This document shows positions 40,817 to 50,444 of a DNA stretch of 64,000 bases, one piece after another. The stretch lies in contig DAHXOO010000001.1 in NCBI GenBank assembly GCA_027364845.1, positions 112,212 through 176,211 of the forward strand, written 5' to 3'. The notes beneath the pieces were generated by a model. The model worked only from the letters and a program-made list of their open reading frames with translations. It ran no database searches and was not told the origin of the DNA. Source of the DNA: Pseudomonadota bacterium. GTDB lineage: Bacteria; Pseudomonadota; Gammaproteobacteria; Acidiferrobacterales; UBA6901. Position 1 is the first letter of the stretch, and each line of letters begins with the position of its first letter. The translations under genes and the position numbers were made by a program.

Positions 40817-41108
40817 AACTTCTCCGTAAAACGGTGGCCAATCTGGGCACGTCGTTCTGCAGTATAAATGTTAGTATCGATCCGGGGCAAAATCCGGTTC
40901 CTGCCTGGGACACACGCCGCATCAGCCGCTGTGATATTGATACGCTGATGCTGTCAGCCTGCAGAAAGCTGCGTCAAGCTGCACGCAACAGCGGTCGCCG
41001 ACAAAGGCCCGCAGCGGGCGGTGGCGCTCCGCTTTCGGATGGCAGGCTATCCAGAATAACGCACCCTGCCCCGGCAACCTAAACAGCCGACTGGCCAGTG
41101 TCCCGCAG

Positions 41109-41131
41109 ACTCCGTGGACGGAGTTTTATTT
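41109..41131 (+). terminator. Short hairpin with T-rich tail
   Basis: actccgt-gg-acggagt followed by tttattt; no convincing plus-strand gene precedes it. Confidence 0.3.
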
Positions 41132-41361
41132 GTGATTTCTAGGGGATGGTCAGATTTGAGTACCCAAGGGGCGGGACCAGCGTTACCCATTAGCCACATT
41201 CATACGGATGCTTGCTTGCGCTCGCAGACTGTGGCCAAGATAAGGCAATGTGGCAGACGGGTTGCGTCGACATCTACAGCGCAACGAAGATTTGTAGGAG
41301 CTGCCGGCACCGTACGCCCGATCACCGTTGCCGGCGCAGATGCCATTGACGACAGTGCAGC

Positions 41362-41790
41362 TCAGCGTTCCGGGAATTCGTCAAGCTTCGGAAAATCAGA
41401 GGCGTACCATCTGATCCACTCCACTGCAGCCTCCTCACGGGTCAATTCTCGGCCTTCGCGCTCACGTACCATTACCCGGTAGCGCTCGATACAGAATATC
41501 TGCCATATCATCCGTGCCCGGAAACGATCGATCTTGCGCAAGAATTCAATACCGACGATGAAATGGTCGTGCTCCGGCCTGCACCAAACTACACGACCGG
41601 TAGTATCGAGTACCGGTGGTGCAACAGGGATTTGCAGCCGAATTGGGGCGCCAGGAAGCAGCACCGATCTTGAAGCAAACACCAGTCCAGTCGGGCCGAT
41701 TTCGCGCAGGTAATCGCCATCCGGAACAACGACCGCATCGAGCTGCAATTCGGCAGCGGTGCACTCCGGATCTGGGTTCGCACTCCGCAT
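41362..41790 (-). CDS. Degenerate PilZ-like protein
   Basis: MRSANPDPECTAAELQLDAVVVPDGDYLREIGPTGLVFAS...GRVVWCRPEHDHFIVGIEFLRKIDRFRARMIWQIFCIERYRVMVREREGRELTREEAAVEWIRWY; paralogue of 43831-44259; GGGG RBS. Confidence 0.75.
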   Translation of the reverse strand: MRSANPDPECTAAELQLDAVVVPDGDYLREIGPTGLVFASRSVLLPGAPIRLQIPVAPPVLDTTGRVVWCRPEHDHFIVGIEFLRKIDRFRARMIWQIFCIERYRVMVREREGRELTREEAAVEWIRWYASDFPKLDEFPER

Positions 41791-41939
41791 GAATCCCCTT
41801 TTTGTTCGGCGGCGGATGTCGCCACCAGCAAGAGTCATGCAGAAAGCATGCCAGGTCCCGAAACGTTCACCGTTGGATGCGCCACGATTCCCGGCGCAAA
41901 CTGGCTGGATCCCGGCCTTGCAATCCTTATACCCAGCCA

Positions 41940-42719
41940 TTAAGAATGCGCGCGAAGCGCCTTCAGGAAGGCCCTGATACGGCGCGCGTTGGTGCCAAGA
42001 TCACTAACGCCAACGCGCGATGTAGAGCGCAGGTCGACTCGCGCACCGGCCGCCACTGGCCGAACACGCACTACGATGTCATCAGCGAAGCCAAACCAGA
42101 AGGTAGTGTCAGTTGCCTCGATGCGGCCCACCTGCGGAACAGCAGCGACGATATGCCAACCGAGAGAACGCGCGGTACGGAGCGCATCCTGGAAGGCCTC
42201 ACTCGGCGAAAGGGACAGTATCGCAGGCTTGATGTCTGGATATGCAAGCTTTTGCAGAGCAGCGACCCGGGGACCGCCGTAGGCGCTCGGATCTGGCGCT
42301 GCGCTGCGCAACGGCAGAATCGCGACGAAAACCGGCGGATCGCGCGTGTCAGTCGTGATGTCGTGGATCGGTGGAAGACTGCGTGCAAGATAAACCCAGT
42401 GGAGCGGCACCGCGAATACCGGAAGGCTCACAGCAAGACTCAGTATGGCCACCGCTACGACGCCCCGCTTGGCCCCTGCGCCGGCCCATATCAGGGCCGT
42501 AAGTCCCGCCACGCTGGCGACGACGGCAAGACACGCTGCTCCGCCCAAGACCATAAAACCCACAGCAAACGACCACAAGCCGAAGCGATGACCAAAACCA
42601 GACATGGCGGAGAGCACAACGGCCACGACTGCGAACACTAGAGCAACTCGTGCCAACCGGGCGCTGGCATGCACAGCGTCAATGCCCCGCACATGTTCTG
42701 ACTTAGTCGCAAATGTCAT
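41940..42719 (-). CDS. DUF1499 family membrane protein
   Basis: N-terminal TM helices; C-term SPSEAFQDALRTARSLGWHIVAAVPQVGRIEATDTTFWFGFADDIVVRVRPVAAGARVDLRSTSRVGVSDLGTNARRIRAFLKAL is typical DUF1499. Confidence 0.88.
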   Translation of the reverse strand: MTFATKSEHVRGIDAVHASARLARVALVFAVVAVVLSAMSGFGHRFGLWSFAVGFMVLGGAACLAVVASVAGLTALIWAGAGAKRGVVAVAILSLAVSLPVFAVPLHWVYLARSLPPIHDITTDTRDPPVFVAILPLRSAAPDPSAYGGPRVAALQKLAYPDIKPAILSLSPSEAFQDALRTARSLGWHIVAAVPQVGRIEATDTTFWFGFADDIVVRVRPVAAGARVDLRSTSRVGVSDLGTNARRIRAFLKALRAHS

Positions 42720-42772
42720 CGTTGCCACTCCCGGCATCGCCGTGGCCGGCGTCAAAAATTACGGCTGGTAAC

Positions 42773-43786
42773 TCAGTCTGTGGCAACTCTCAGGACAATT
42801 TTACCGATATGCGTCCCGCTTTCCATCATGGTATGGGCGTGTGCAGCCTGTTCCAGGGGGAAAGTCGCGTGCACCACAGGACGCACCTGGCCAGATTCGA
42901 GCAGCGGCCAGACTTGCGCGCGCAGTGATTGTGCGATCGCCGCCTTCACCGCAATCGGCCGCGCGCGCAGCGCTGATCCGGTAAGCACCAATCGGCGCCG
43001 CAACACCTGGTCGATTTCCACCATCGCCTCGCGCCCGCCCAGATAGGAGATGAAAACCAGGCGTCCATCATCGGCCAGTGCCCGCAGTTCCCGAGGAACG
43101 TAGTCGCCCCCTACCATATCGAGGATTACGTCCACCCCACGGTTTTTAGTAAGAGTCCTGGTTACAGAGACGAAATCCTCCGTCCTGTAGTTGATAGCGC
43201 GCTCCGCACCCAGACGTTCGCAGGCTTGGCATTTCTCTGCGCTGCCGGCAGTCGCGAATACCCGTAGACCGAAGGCGTGCGCCAACTGTATCGCGCACAC
43301 CCCGATGCCGCTGGCGCCACCCTGGACGAGCAGGCTTTCCCCAGGACGAATTGCCGCCCGGTCGAACACATTGCTCCACACCGTAAAGTAAGTCTCCGGC
43401 AGAGATGCAGCTTCAGTCATGTTCAGGCCACACGGAACCGGCAGGCACTGTTCACCAGGGGCAACGCAATACTCCGCATAACCACCTCCGGACACCAGCG
43501 CGCACACACAGTCACCCGCACGCCAGGGGCTGGTGCCTGGTCCAAGACTGGCGATAGTGCCGGCAATTTCAAGTCCGGGAACTTCTGTCACTCCGGGCGG
43601 CGGCGGATAAAGACCTTTGCGCTGCAGGAGATCTGGGCGGTTGACGCCAGCGGCTGCGACCTTGACCAAAACTTCCCCGGTGCCCGGCGTCGGCGTCGCG
43701 CGGGCCCCGACGACGAGAACCTCGGGTGCGCCGTGGGCGGTGATCACGATGGCGCGCATAAAAGCTGGTGGTTGGATGCTGTTCAT
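42773..43786 (-). CDS. NAD(P)H-quinone oxidoreductase (MDR/PIG3-like)
   Basis: MRAIVITAHGAPEVLVVGARATPTPGTGEVLVKVAAAGVNRPDLLQRKGLYPPPPGVTEVPGLEIAGTI; SLLVQGGASGIGVCAIQLAHAFGLRVFATAGS; start moved to 43786. Confidence 0.93.
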   Translation of the reverse strand: MNSIQPPAFMRAIVITAHGAPEVLVVGARATPTPGTGEVLVKVAAAGVNRPDLLQRKGLYPPPPGVTEVPGLEIAGTIASLGPGTSPWRAGDCVCALVSGGGYAEYCVAPGEQCLPVPCGLNMTEAASLPETYFTVWSNVFDRAAIRPGESLLVQGGASGIGVCAIQLAHAFGLRVFATAGSAEKCQACERLGAERAINYRTEDFVSVTRTLTKNRGVDVILDMVGGDYVPRELRALADDGRLVFISYLGGREAMVEIDQVLRRRLVLTGSALRARPIAVKAAIAQSLRAQVWPLLESGQVRPVVHATFPLEQAAHAHTMMESGTHIGKIVLRVATD

Positions 43787-43830
43787 GGTCGGCCCTCGAT
43801 GCGAGCGTACGCCGGGACGCGGTCGCCGAT

Positions 43831-44259
43831 TCAGCGCCGGCCCTGATCTGCCTTCCCGAAGAAGTCGACCCAGCACTTTTCGATCCATTCCAGGGCAGCC
43901 TGTTGGTGGGTGAGGCCCCGGCCTTCTTGCTCCAGGGTCTTGCGCCGGTATTCATCAATGCGGAAAACCATTTCAAAGATCTGTGTCCGCGCCTTGTCAT
44001 CTGCGTTGATGAATTCCACCCCGATCACATACTGCAACGACATTTTCTTGCACCATGCGACCTTTCCCAGGACCTCAAATACCGGCCCATTCGGGGGGAT
44101 GCGCAGCCGAATAACGGTGCCGGACTTGAGTTCGACCATGGAATTGAACGACAGGCCGCCACGGCTGATGTTGTTGAGGTACAGGGTTTCGCTGGCTACC
44201 ACCTCCTCGAGCGACACGGATACGGGTAGACCAGCCGGATAACGGATAAAGCTTCGCAT
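43831..44259 (-). CDS. PilZ domain protein
   Basis: RSFIRYPAGLPVSVS (RxxxR), LNNISRGGLSF (N/DxSxxG). Confidence 0.9.
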   Translation of the reverse strand: MRSFIRYPAGLPVSVSLEEVVASETLYLNNISRGGLSFNSMVELKSGTVIRLRIPPNGPVFEVLGKVAWCKKMSLQYVIGVEFINADDKARTQIFEMVFRIDEYRRKTLEQEGRGLTHQQAALEWIEKCWVDFFGKADQGRR

Positions 44260-44396
44260 ATTGCCTCTAGTTTAGCTGTTTTGCTTCTTCGGGATACGAC
44301 GCACCTAATCCTAGCGCTAGCCGGACCGCAGCGCAGCAAATGTGGAAAGCGCCATGGATCGGCACGGCCGGATTCACATTCTTCTCAATCCAAATT

Positions 44397-45344
44397 CTAG
44401 GCCAGATCCCAGCCCGCAGTCGGCAAGGAAGAGCGTCCGCGGCGGCGTCTCATCAGCATGGCAAGGCGCTCACGGGTATCCAGCCCGGTCCCGAGGTCCC
44501 AGCAATTCACAACCGCAAGCCTCGGTCCTCCCGGAGGCATGGCATGCATGCGCGCGGGCCGGTCCGCATCAAATGTAATCTGAACGCTCGAAATTCCTGG
44601 TTGTGAAAGCAGGCCGGAGACGGCGCTGCGATCGAACTGGGGAAACTGCGTGCCGGGTTCCCCAAAAAGAACCACACTGTAGCCGGTGCGCCGGCAATGG
44701 TCCGGATAACTCCAGACCTGGTGCGCATAAAGGTCGACCACGGCCTGTATCCAGCCGCTGCCGTAAAGGTCCGGCCACTGATCTGCGAAGCGCAGATGTG
44801 CCTCGATAATCATCCCGCCAATCGTCTCAAGATTGACACAGCCGCAATATCCTTCAAGGTTGCGCCGCAGCCAATCACCGCAGTAGGCTTCGATATCGGG
44901 GCGCGGTTCGGCTAGGACTGTCCAGTAGTCAAACGTACCGTGCTCAAGCGTCTTGGCCAAGACATGACGCCACCAAACCGGCTGTCCATCGACTAGCGCC
45001 ACATCGCTGCTTACATGCTCCCCGTTGAGCAGAGGCATCCACATATGTCCGGGTTGCTGGACACATTCGTACTCTTCGAGCGAAGCGATGACGCGGCTAC
45101 CTACCCCCATGCCGCGCAGGTTATACACCGGCTTGCTAAACACCGGAAAGCACGGTGGTGTGACACCATGCGGAGCATGCTCCAACCCCTGCGTCTGACA
45201 GATCAACAGCTTGTTATAGATCCAGCGATGTTCGGGAAAAAGACGATAGGCATATTCGTCGTCCGTCGGAATGACGATTTCCTTAGGGCAGTCGACTCCC
45301 TCGAAGTACTGCTCACGCCACTGATCCTGCTCAATGATAGGCAT
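44397..45344 (-). CDS. ATP-grasp-like protein of unknown function
   Basis: FPVFSKPVYNLRGMGVGSRVI, LLNGEHVSSDVALVDGQPVWWRHVLAKT, GCVNLETIGGMIIEAHLRFADQW: ATP-grasp-like Lys, E...D and N.E.....IE.H.R motifs; start estimated. Confidence 0.5.
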   Translation of the reverse strand: MPIIEQDQWREQYFEGVDCPKEIVIPTDDEYAYRLFPEHRWIYNKLLICQTQGLEHAPHGVTPPCFPVFSKPVYNLRGMGVGSRVIASLEEYECVQQPGHMWMPLLNGEHVSSDVALVDGQPVWWRHVLAKTLEHGTFDYWTVLAEPRPDIEAYCGDWLRRNLEGYCGCVNLETIGGMIIEAHLRFADQWPDLYGSGWIQAVVDLYAHQVWSYPDHCRRTGYSVVLFGEPGTQFPQFDRSAVSGLLSQPGISSVQITFDADRPARMHAMPPGGPRLAVVNCWDLGTGLDTRERLAMLMRRRRGRSSLPTAGWDLA

Positions 45345-45493
45345 GACGCCGGACACTCTGGGACGCCCGTCCGGATCGGCCTGACCAGCCGATCCGGGCA
45401 ACGCGGCTGCGCCGCCTGGCATTGTTCGCTAGAGGCATACGGAAGCTTGTCCCTGGGTGATAGCACCGGAAACACTCTCCATGCATCCCGGCC

Positions 45494-46374
45494 TCAGCGC
45501 CGGCGGCTGGCGGAAAGCGTTGCAAGTAACGCACTGCCCATCTCGGCCGGCGACCGCACCGTGACGACGCCCGCAGCTTCCAGGGCGGCGAACTTCTCCG
45601 CCGCCGTGCCTCGCCCGCCGCTGATGATCGCCCCCGCATGCCCCATCCGCCGGCCTGCGGGCGCAGTGACCCCAGCGATGTAGGCAACCACCGGCTTGGA
45701 AACACGCGCGCCGATATAGGCCGCCGCCTCCTCCTCTGCGCTACCGCCGATCTCGCCGACCATCAGGATGGCTTCGGTCTGCGGATCACCCTGAAAAAGT
45801 TCTAGGCAATCGATGAAGCTCGTACCTGGAATCGAATCGCCGCCGATTCCGATACAAGTGCTCTGCCCAAGAGCCAGATCGGTTGTCTGCTGCACCGCCT
45901 CATAAGTCAGCGTTCCAGACCGCGACACAATCCCCACGCTCCCTGGCAAATGGATCGGGCCGGGCATAATGCCGATCTTGCACTCACCGGGGGTAATGAT
46001 GCCAGGACAGTTAGGCCCGATCAGACGGGCGCCCACCTCTCTGACCACCAGTCTGGCCTCGAGCATGTCCCGCGTCGGAATACCCTCAGTGATGCATACG
46101 ATGAGGGCGATGCCAGCGGCGGCTGCCTCGATTATAGCGTCCTTGCAGAAGGCGGCCGGCACGTAGATGACACTGGCATCAACCCCAGTCTCCGCTACCG
46201 CGTCCTTGACCGTGTTGAACACGGGCAGTCCGAGATGGCTGGTGCCACCCTTGCCAGGCGTCACGCCCCCAACCATGCGGGTACCATAGGTGATTGCCTG
46301 CTCCGAATGGAAGGTGCCCTGCTTGCCGGTAAACCCCTGGCAGATCACTCTGGTGTTCTTGTCTACGAGGACGC

Positions 46375-46378
<4 letters not shown>
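45494..46378 (-). CDS. sucD: Succinyl-CoA synthetase alpha subunit
   Basis: [59 protein letters not shown]. Confidence 0.97.
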
Positions 46379-47541
<1,163 letters not shown>

Positions 47542-47628
47542 GTCAGCTTCATAGAAAGTGTTTCGGTGTCGATTTGCTATTCTACCCCATGGCCATTCAG
47601 CGTACCCTGGCGCGCGCAGCGGTTGCGA

Positions 47629-49068
47629 TCAGCGCCGGCGTGCACGCGCGATATGAATCGCCCGGCCATCTACGGCGAGCGCCGCCTCATGGAAAACTTC
47701 GGACAGCGTCGGGTGTGCAAACATGGTCATCGCCAGATCCTCGCTGCTTGCCGAGAACTGCATGGCAATGACCGCCTGGGCGATCAATTCGGAGCAATGC
47801 GGACCGATCATGTGCACTCCAAGTACACGGTCGGTCGCGGCATCCGCAATGATCTTCACCATGCCCGCGGTATTGCCCAAGGCTAGGGCACGTCCACTAG
47901 CGGAGAACGGGAAAACTCCGACCCGGAAGTTGGTTCCCGCCGCACGCAATGCCTGCTCACTCTTGCCTACCCAGGCTATCTCCGGCAGGGTATAGATAAC
48001 GGAAGGCACAGTATCGTAATTTACTGAGGACTGCTGGCCAGCAATACGCTCGGCGACCATGATTCCTTCCCCCGAACCCTTGTGCGCCAGCATCGGACCG
48101 CGGACCACATCACCAATTGCGTAGACTCCAGGGATATTGGTACGGCACTGCTCGTCCACGTGTATGACTCCCCATTCGTCCAACAGCAGTTCGGTTTCCG
48201 GGGCAAAAAGTCCACGCGTATTCGGACGACGGCCGACAGCCACGATTAGCCTGTCCACAGTCTCACGATGGTCCCCGCCATGATCCTGATACTCCAATTC
48301 GACGTGGTTCTCTAAGATACGGCACCCGAGCACACGTGCGCCCAGACGTATGTCCAGGCCCTGGGAGGTGAATTGGCGCAGTGCCTCACCAGCGACCTGC
48401 GAATCGGTAATCGTGAGGAACTCCGGCTGCGCCTCAAGCAGCACCACCTGGGAGCCAAGGCGCCGCCATACGCTGCCCAGTTCCAGACCAATCGCGCCAG
48501 CGCCGATGATCCCGAGGCGTGCCGGGACCTCGGGAAATTCCAGTGCTCCAGAGGAATCGACTATAAGATCACCGTGCAAGGGTGCAGCGTCGATCTCGGC
48601 CGGAATGGAGCCCGATGCGAGAATAATATTCTCGGCTTCGATCAACTGCCCTTTGCTTTCGCCGTCTTCGTGCACCTCTACCTGTTTTCGTGGTAACAAC
48701 CTCGCGTGGCCTGTCACCCAGGTGATCTTGTGCGACTTGAACAAACCTGCAATTCCCTGGGTGAGCGTGGCGACAACCTTGTCTTTGCGCACCATCATGG
48801 CGTTGAGATCCAGCGTCACGCCGCCACACTTGACGCCATGCATCGAAAACGAACTTTGAGCCTGGTCGTAAATTTCTGAGGACTCGAGCAGCGCCTTGGA
48901 AGGAATGCATCCACTGTTGAGGCAGGTTCCACCCAGAACCGGCCGGTCCTGGCGGTCGCGCCACTGATCAATGCAGGCGGTATTCATGCCTAGCTGGGCG
49001 CAGCGAATGGCTGCGACATAGCCCGCCGGCCCGCCGCCGATTACGACCACATCGAAATGCCTAGCCAT
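47629..49068 (-). CDS. lpdA: Dihydrolipoyl dehydrogenase
   Basis: MARHFDVVVIGGGPAGYVAAIRCAQLGMNTACID...LGGTCLNSGCIPSKALLESSE; ORF-track start 49101 too long. Confidence 0.96.
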   Translation of the reverse strand: MARHFDVVVIGGGPAGYVAAIRCAQLGMNTACIDQWRDRQDRPVLGGTCLNSGCIPSKALLESSEIYDQAQSSFSMHGVKCGGVTLDLNAMMVRKDKVVATLTQGIAGLFKSHKITWVTGHARLLPRKQVEVHEDGESKGQLIEAENIILASGSIPAEIDAAPLHGDLIVDSSGALEFPEVPARLGIIGAGAIGLELGSVWRRLGSQVVLLEAQPEFLTITDSQVAGEALRQFTSQGLDIRLGARVLGCRILENHVELEYQDHGGDHRETVDRLIVAVGRRPNTRGLFAPETELLLDEWGVIHVDEQCRTNIPGVYAIGDVVRGPMLAHKGSGEGIMVAERIAGQQSSVNYDTVPSVIYTLPEIAWVGKSEQALRAAGTNFRVGVFPFSASGRALALGNTAGMVKIIADAATDRVLGVHMIGPHCSELIAQAVIAMQFSASSEDLAMTMFAHPTLSEVFHEAALAVDGRAIHIARARRR

Positions 49069-49155
49069 CAGCCGCGTTCCTTTATCTGGTTCAGAGCCCA
49101 CGCACCCATCGCCGCTCGAATTGCGGCCTGGTGCTGGGCCGATTCGGAAACCCTG

Positions 49156-50376
49156 CTAAACCTCGAGCAAAATCCGCGCCGGATCCTCAAGTATCTCCTT
49201 GACCGTAACGAGGAAACGCACGGCCTCGCGCCCATCGATGATACGGTGATCATAAGAAAGAGCCAGATACATCATCGGGCGAATCACGACCTGGCCATTT
49301 TCCGCCAATGGGCGATCCTCAATTTTATGCATTCCGAGTATGGCGCTCTGCGGCGGGTTCAGGATCGGCGTGGAAAGCAATGACCCGAATACACCGCCGT
49401 TTGTTATAGTGAAGGTACCTCCGGTTATCTCATCCATGCTGAGTGTACCCTGCTGCGATTTTTGTCCCAGCGCTGCGATCTGCGACTCGATCGCGGCCAT
49501 AGTAAGCGTATCAGCATCACGCAGTATCGGAACCACGAGACCGCGCGGAGAGCTCACGGCGATCCCGACATCATAATAGCCGTGATACACGATCTCGTTG
49601 CCGTCCAGCGATGAATTGATTTCTGGAAACTGCTTCAATGCTTCCACTGCGGCCTTGACGAAGAACGACATATACCCCAGGCGCACCCCGTATTCCTTCT
49701 CGAAACGTTCACGGTAGCGCTGGCGCAGATCCATCACGGGGTGCATGTTGACCTCATTGAAGGTCGTGAGGATTGCGGCCGTACGCTGCGCCGCAACCAG
49801 ACGTTCTGCGATGCGCGCGCGTAACCGGGACATGGGCACGCGCTTCTCAGGGCGGCCGCCTCCGACTTCCGCTGCGGGTGCGGGCACACTGGAGGCGCCG
49901 GAGCGCAATGCCGGCGAAGGCTCCGTCGGAAGCTCCTCGATAAAGCGCAGTACATCCTCCTTCAGGACACGCCCACCCTTGCCGGTTCCGACGAACTGCT
50001 CCTGTCTCAGTCCATGATCGGCAATCAGTTTCTGGGCGGAGGGAGTCAAAATGGGCTGCCTGGCAGACGCCGCTGCGGCCCCAGGCTTCTTGGCACCAGG
50101 CCCCTCATCCACGACTGGCCGGCGATCGCCGGAATCAGCAGGCGCGGCAAGGCGTGCGATGATCTGGCGCGCGACTACCCTCGCACCCTCGCTCTGAAGG
50201 ATTTCCTGGAGTACGCCATCGGCTGGCGCCGGGATCTCAAAAACCACCTTGTCAGTCTCGATATCGGCCAGGATCTCCGAACGCTTTACCGGGTCGCCGG
50301 GACGCTTGCGCCAGTTGACGAGCGTGCCATCGCTAACAGACTCCGGGAAATCGGGTACCTGTACGTCTATCGACAT
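49156..50376 (-). CDS. sucB: 2-oxoglutarate dehydrogenase E2 (dihydrolipoyl succinyltransferase)
   Basis: [84 protein letters not shown]. Confidence 0.97.
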   Translation of the reverse strand: MSIDVQVPDFPESVSDGTLVNWRKRPGDPVKRSEILADIETDKVVFEIPAPADGVLQEILQSEGARVVARQIIARLAAPADSGDRRPVVDEGPGAKKPGAAAASARQPILTPSAQKLIADHGLRQEQFVGTGKGGRVLKEDVLRFIEELPTEPSPALRSGASSVPAPAAEVGGGRPEKRVPMSRLRARIAERLVAAQRTAAILTTFNEVNMHPVMDLRQRYRERFEKEYGVRLGYMSFFVKAAVEALKQFPEINSSLDGNEIVYHGYYDVGIAVSSPRGLVVPILRDADTLTMAAIESQIAALGQKSQQGTLSMDEITGGTFTITNGGVFGSLLSTPILNPPQSAILGMHKIEDRPLAENGQVVIRPMMYLALSYDHRIIDGREAVRFLVTVKEILEDPARILLEV

Positions 50377-50444
50377 TATTTGCGCCTCCATCATCTCTGG
50401 CCGTCAGTAAAATCCCAGCGTCGCGATAAGAATCAGCGTTGCAC

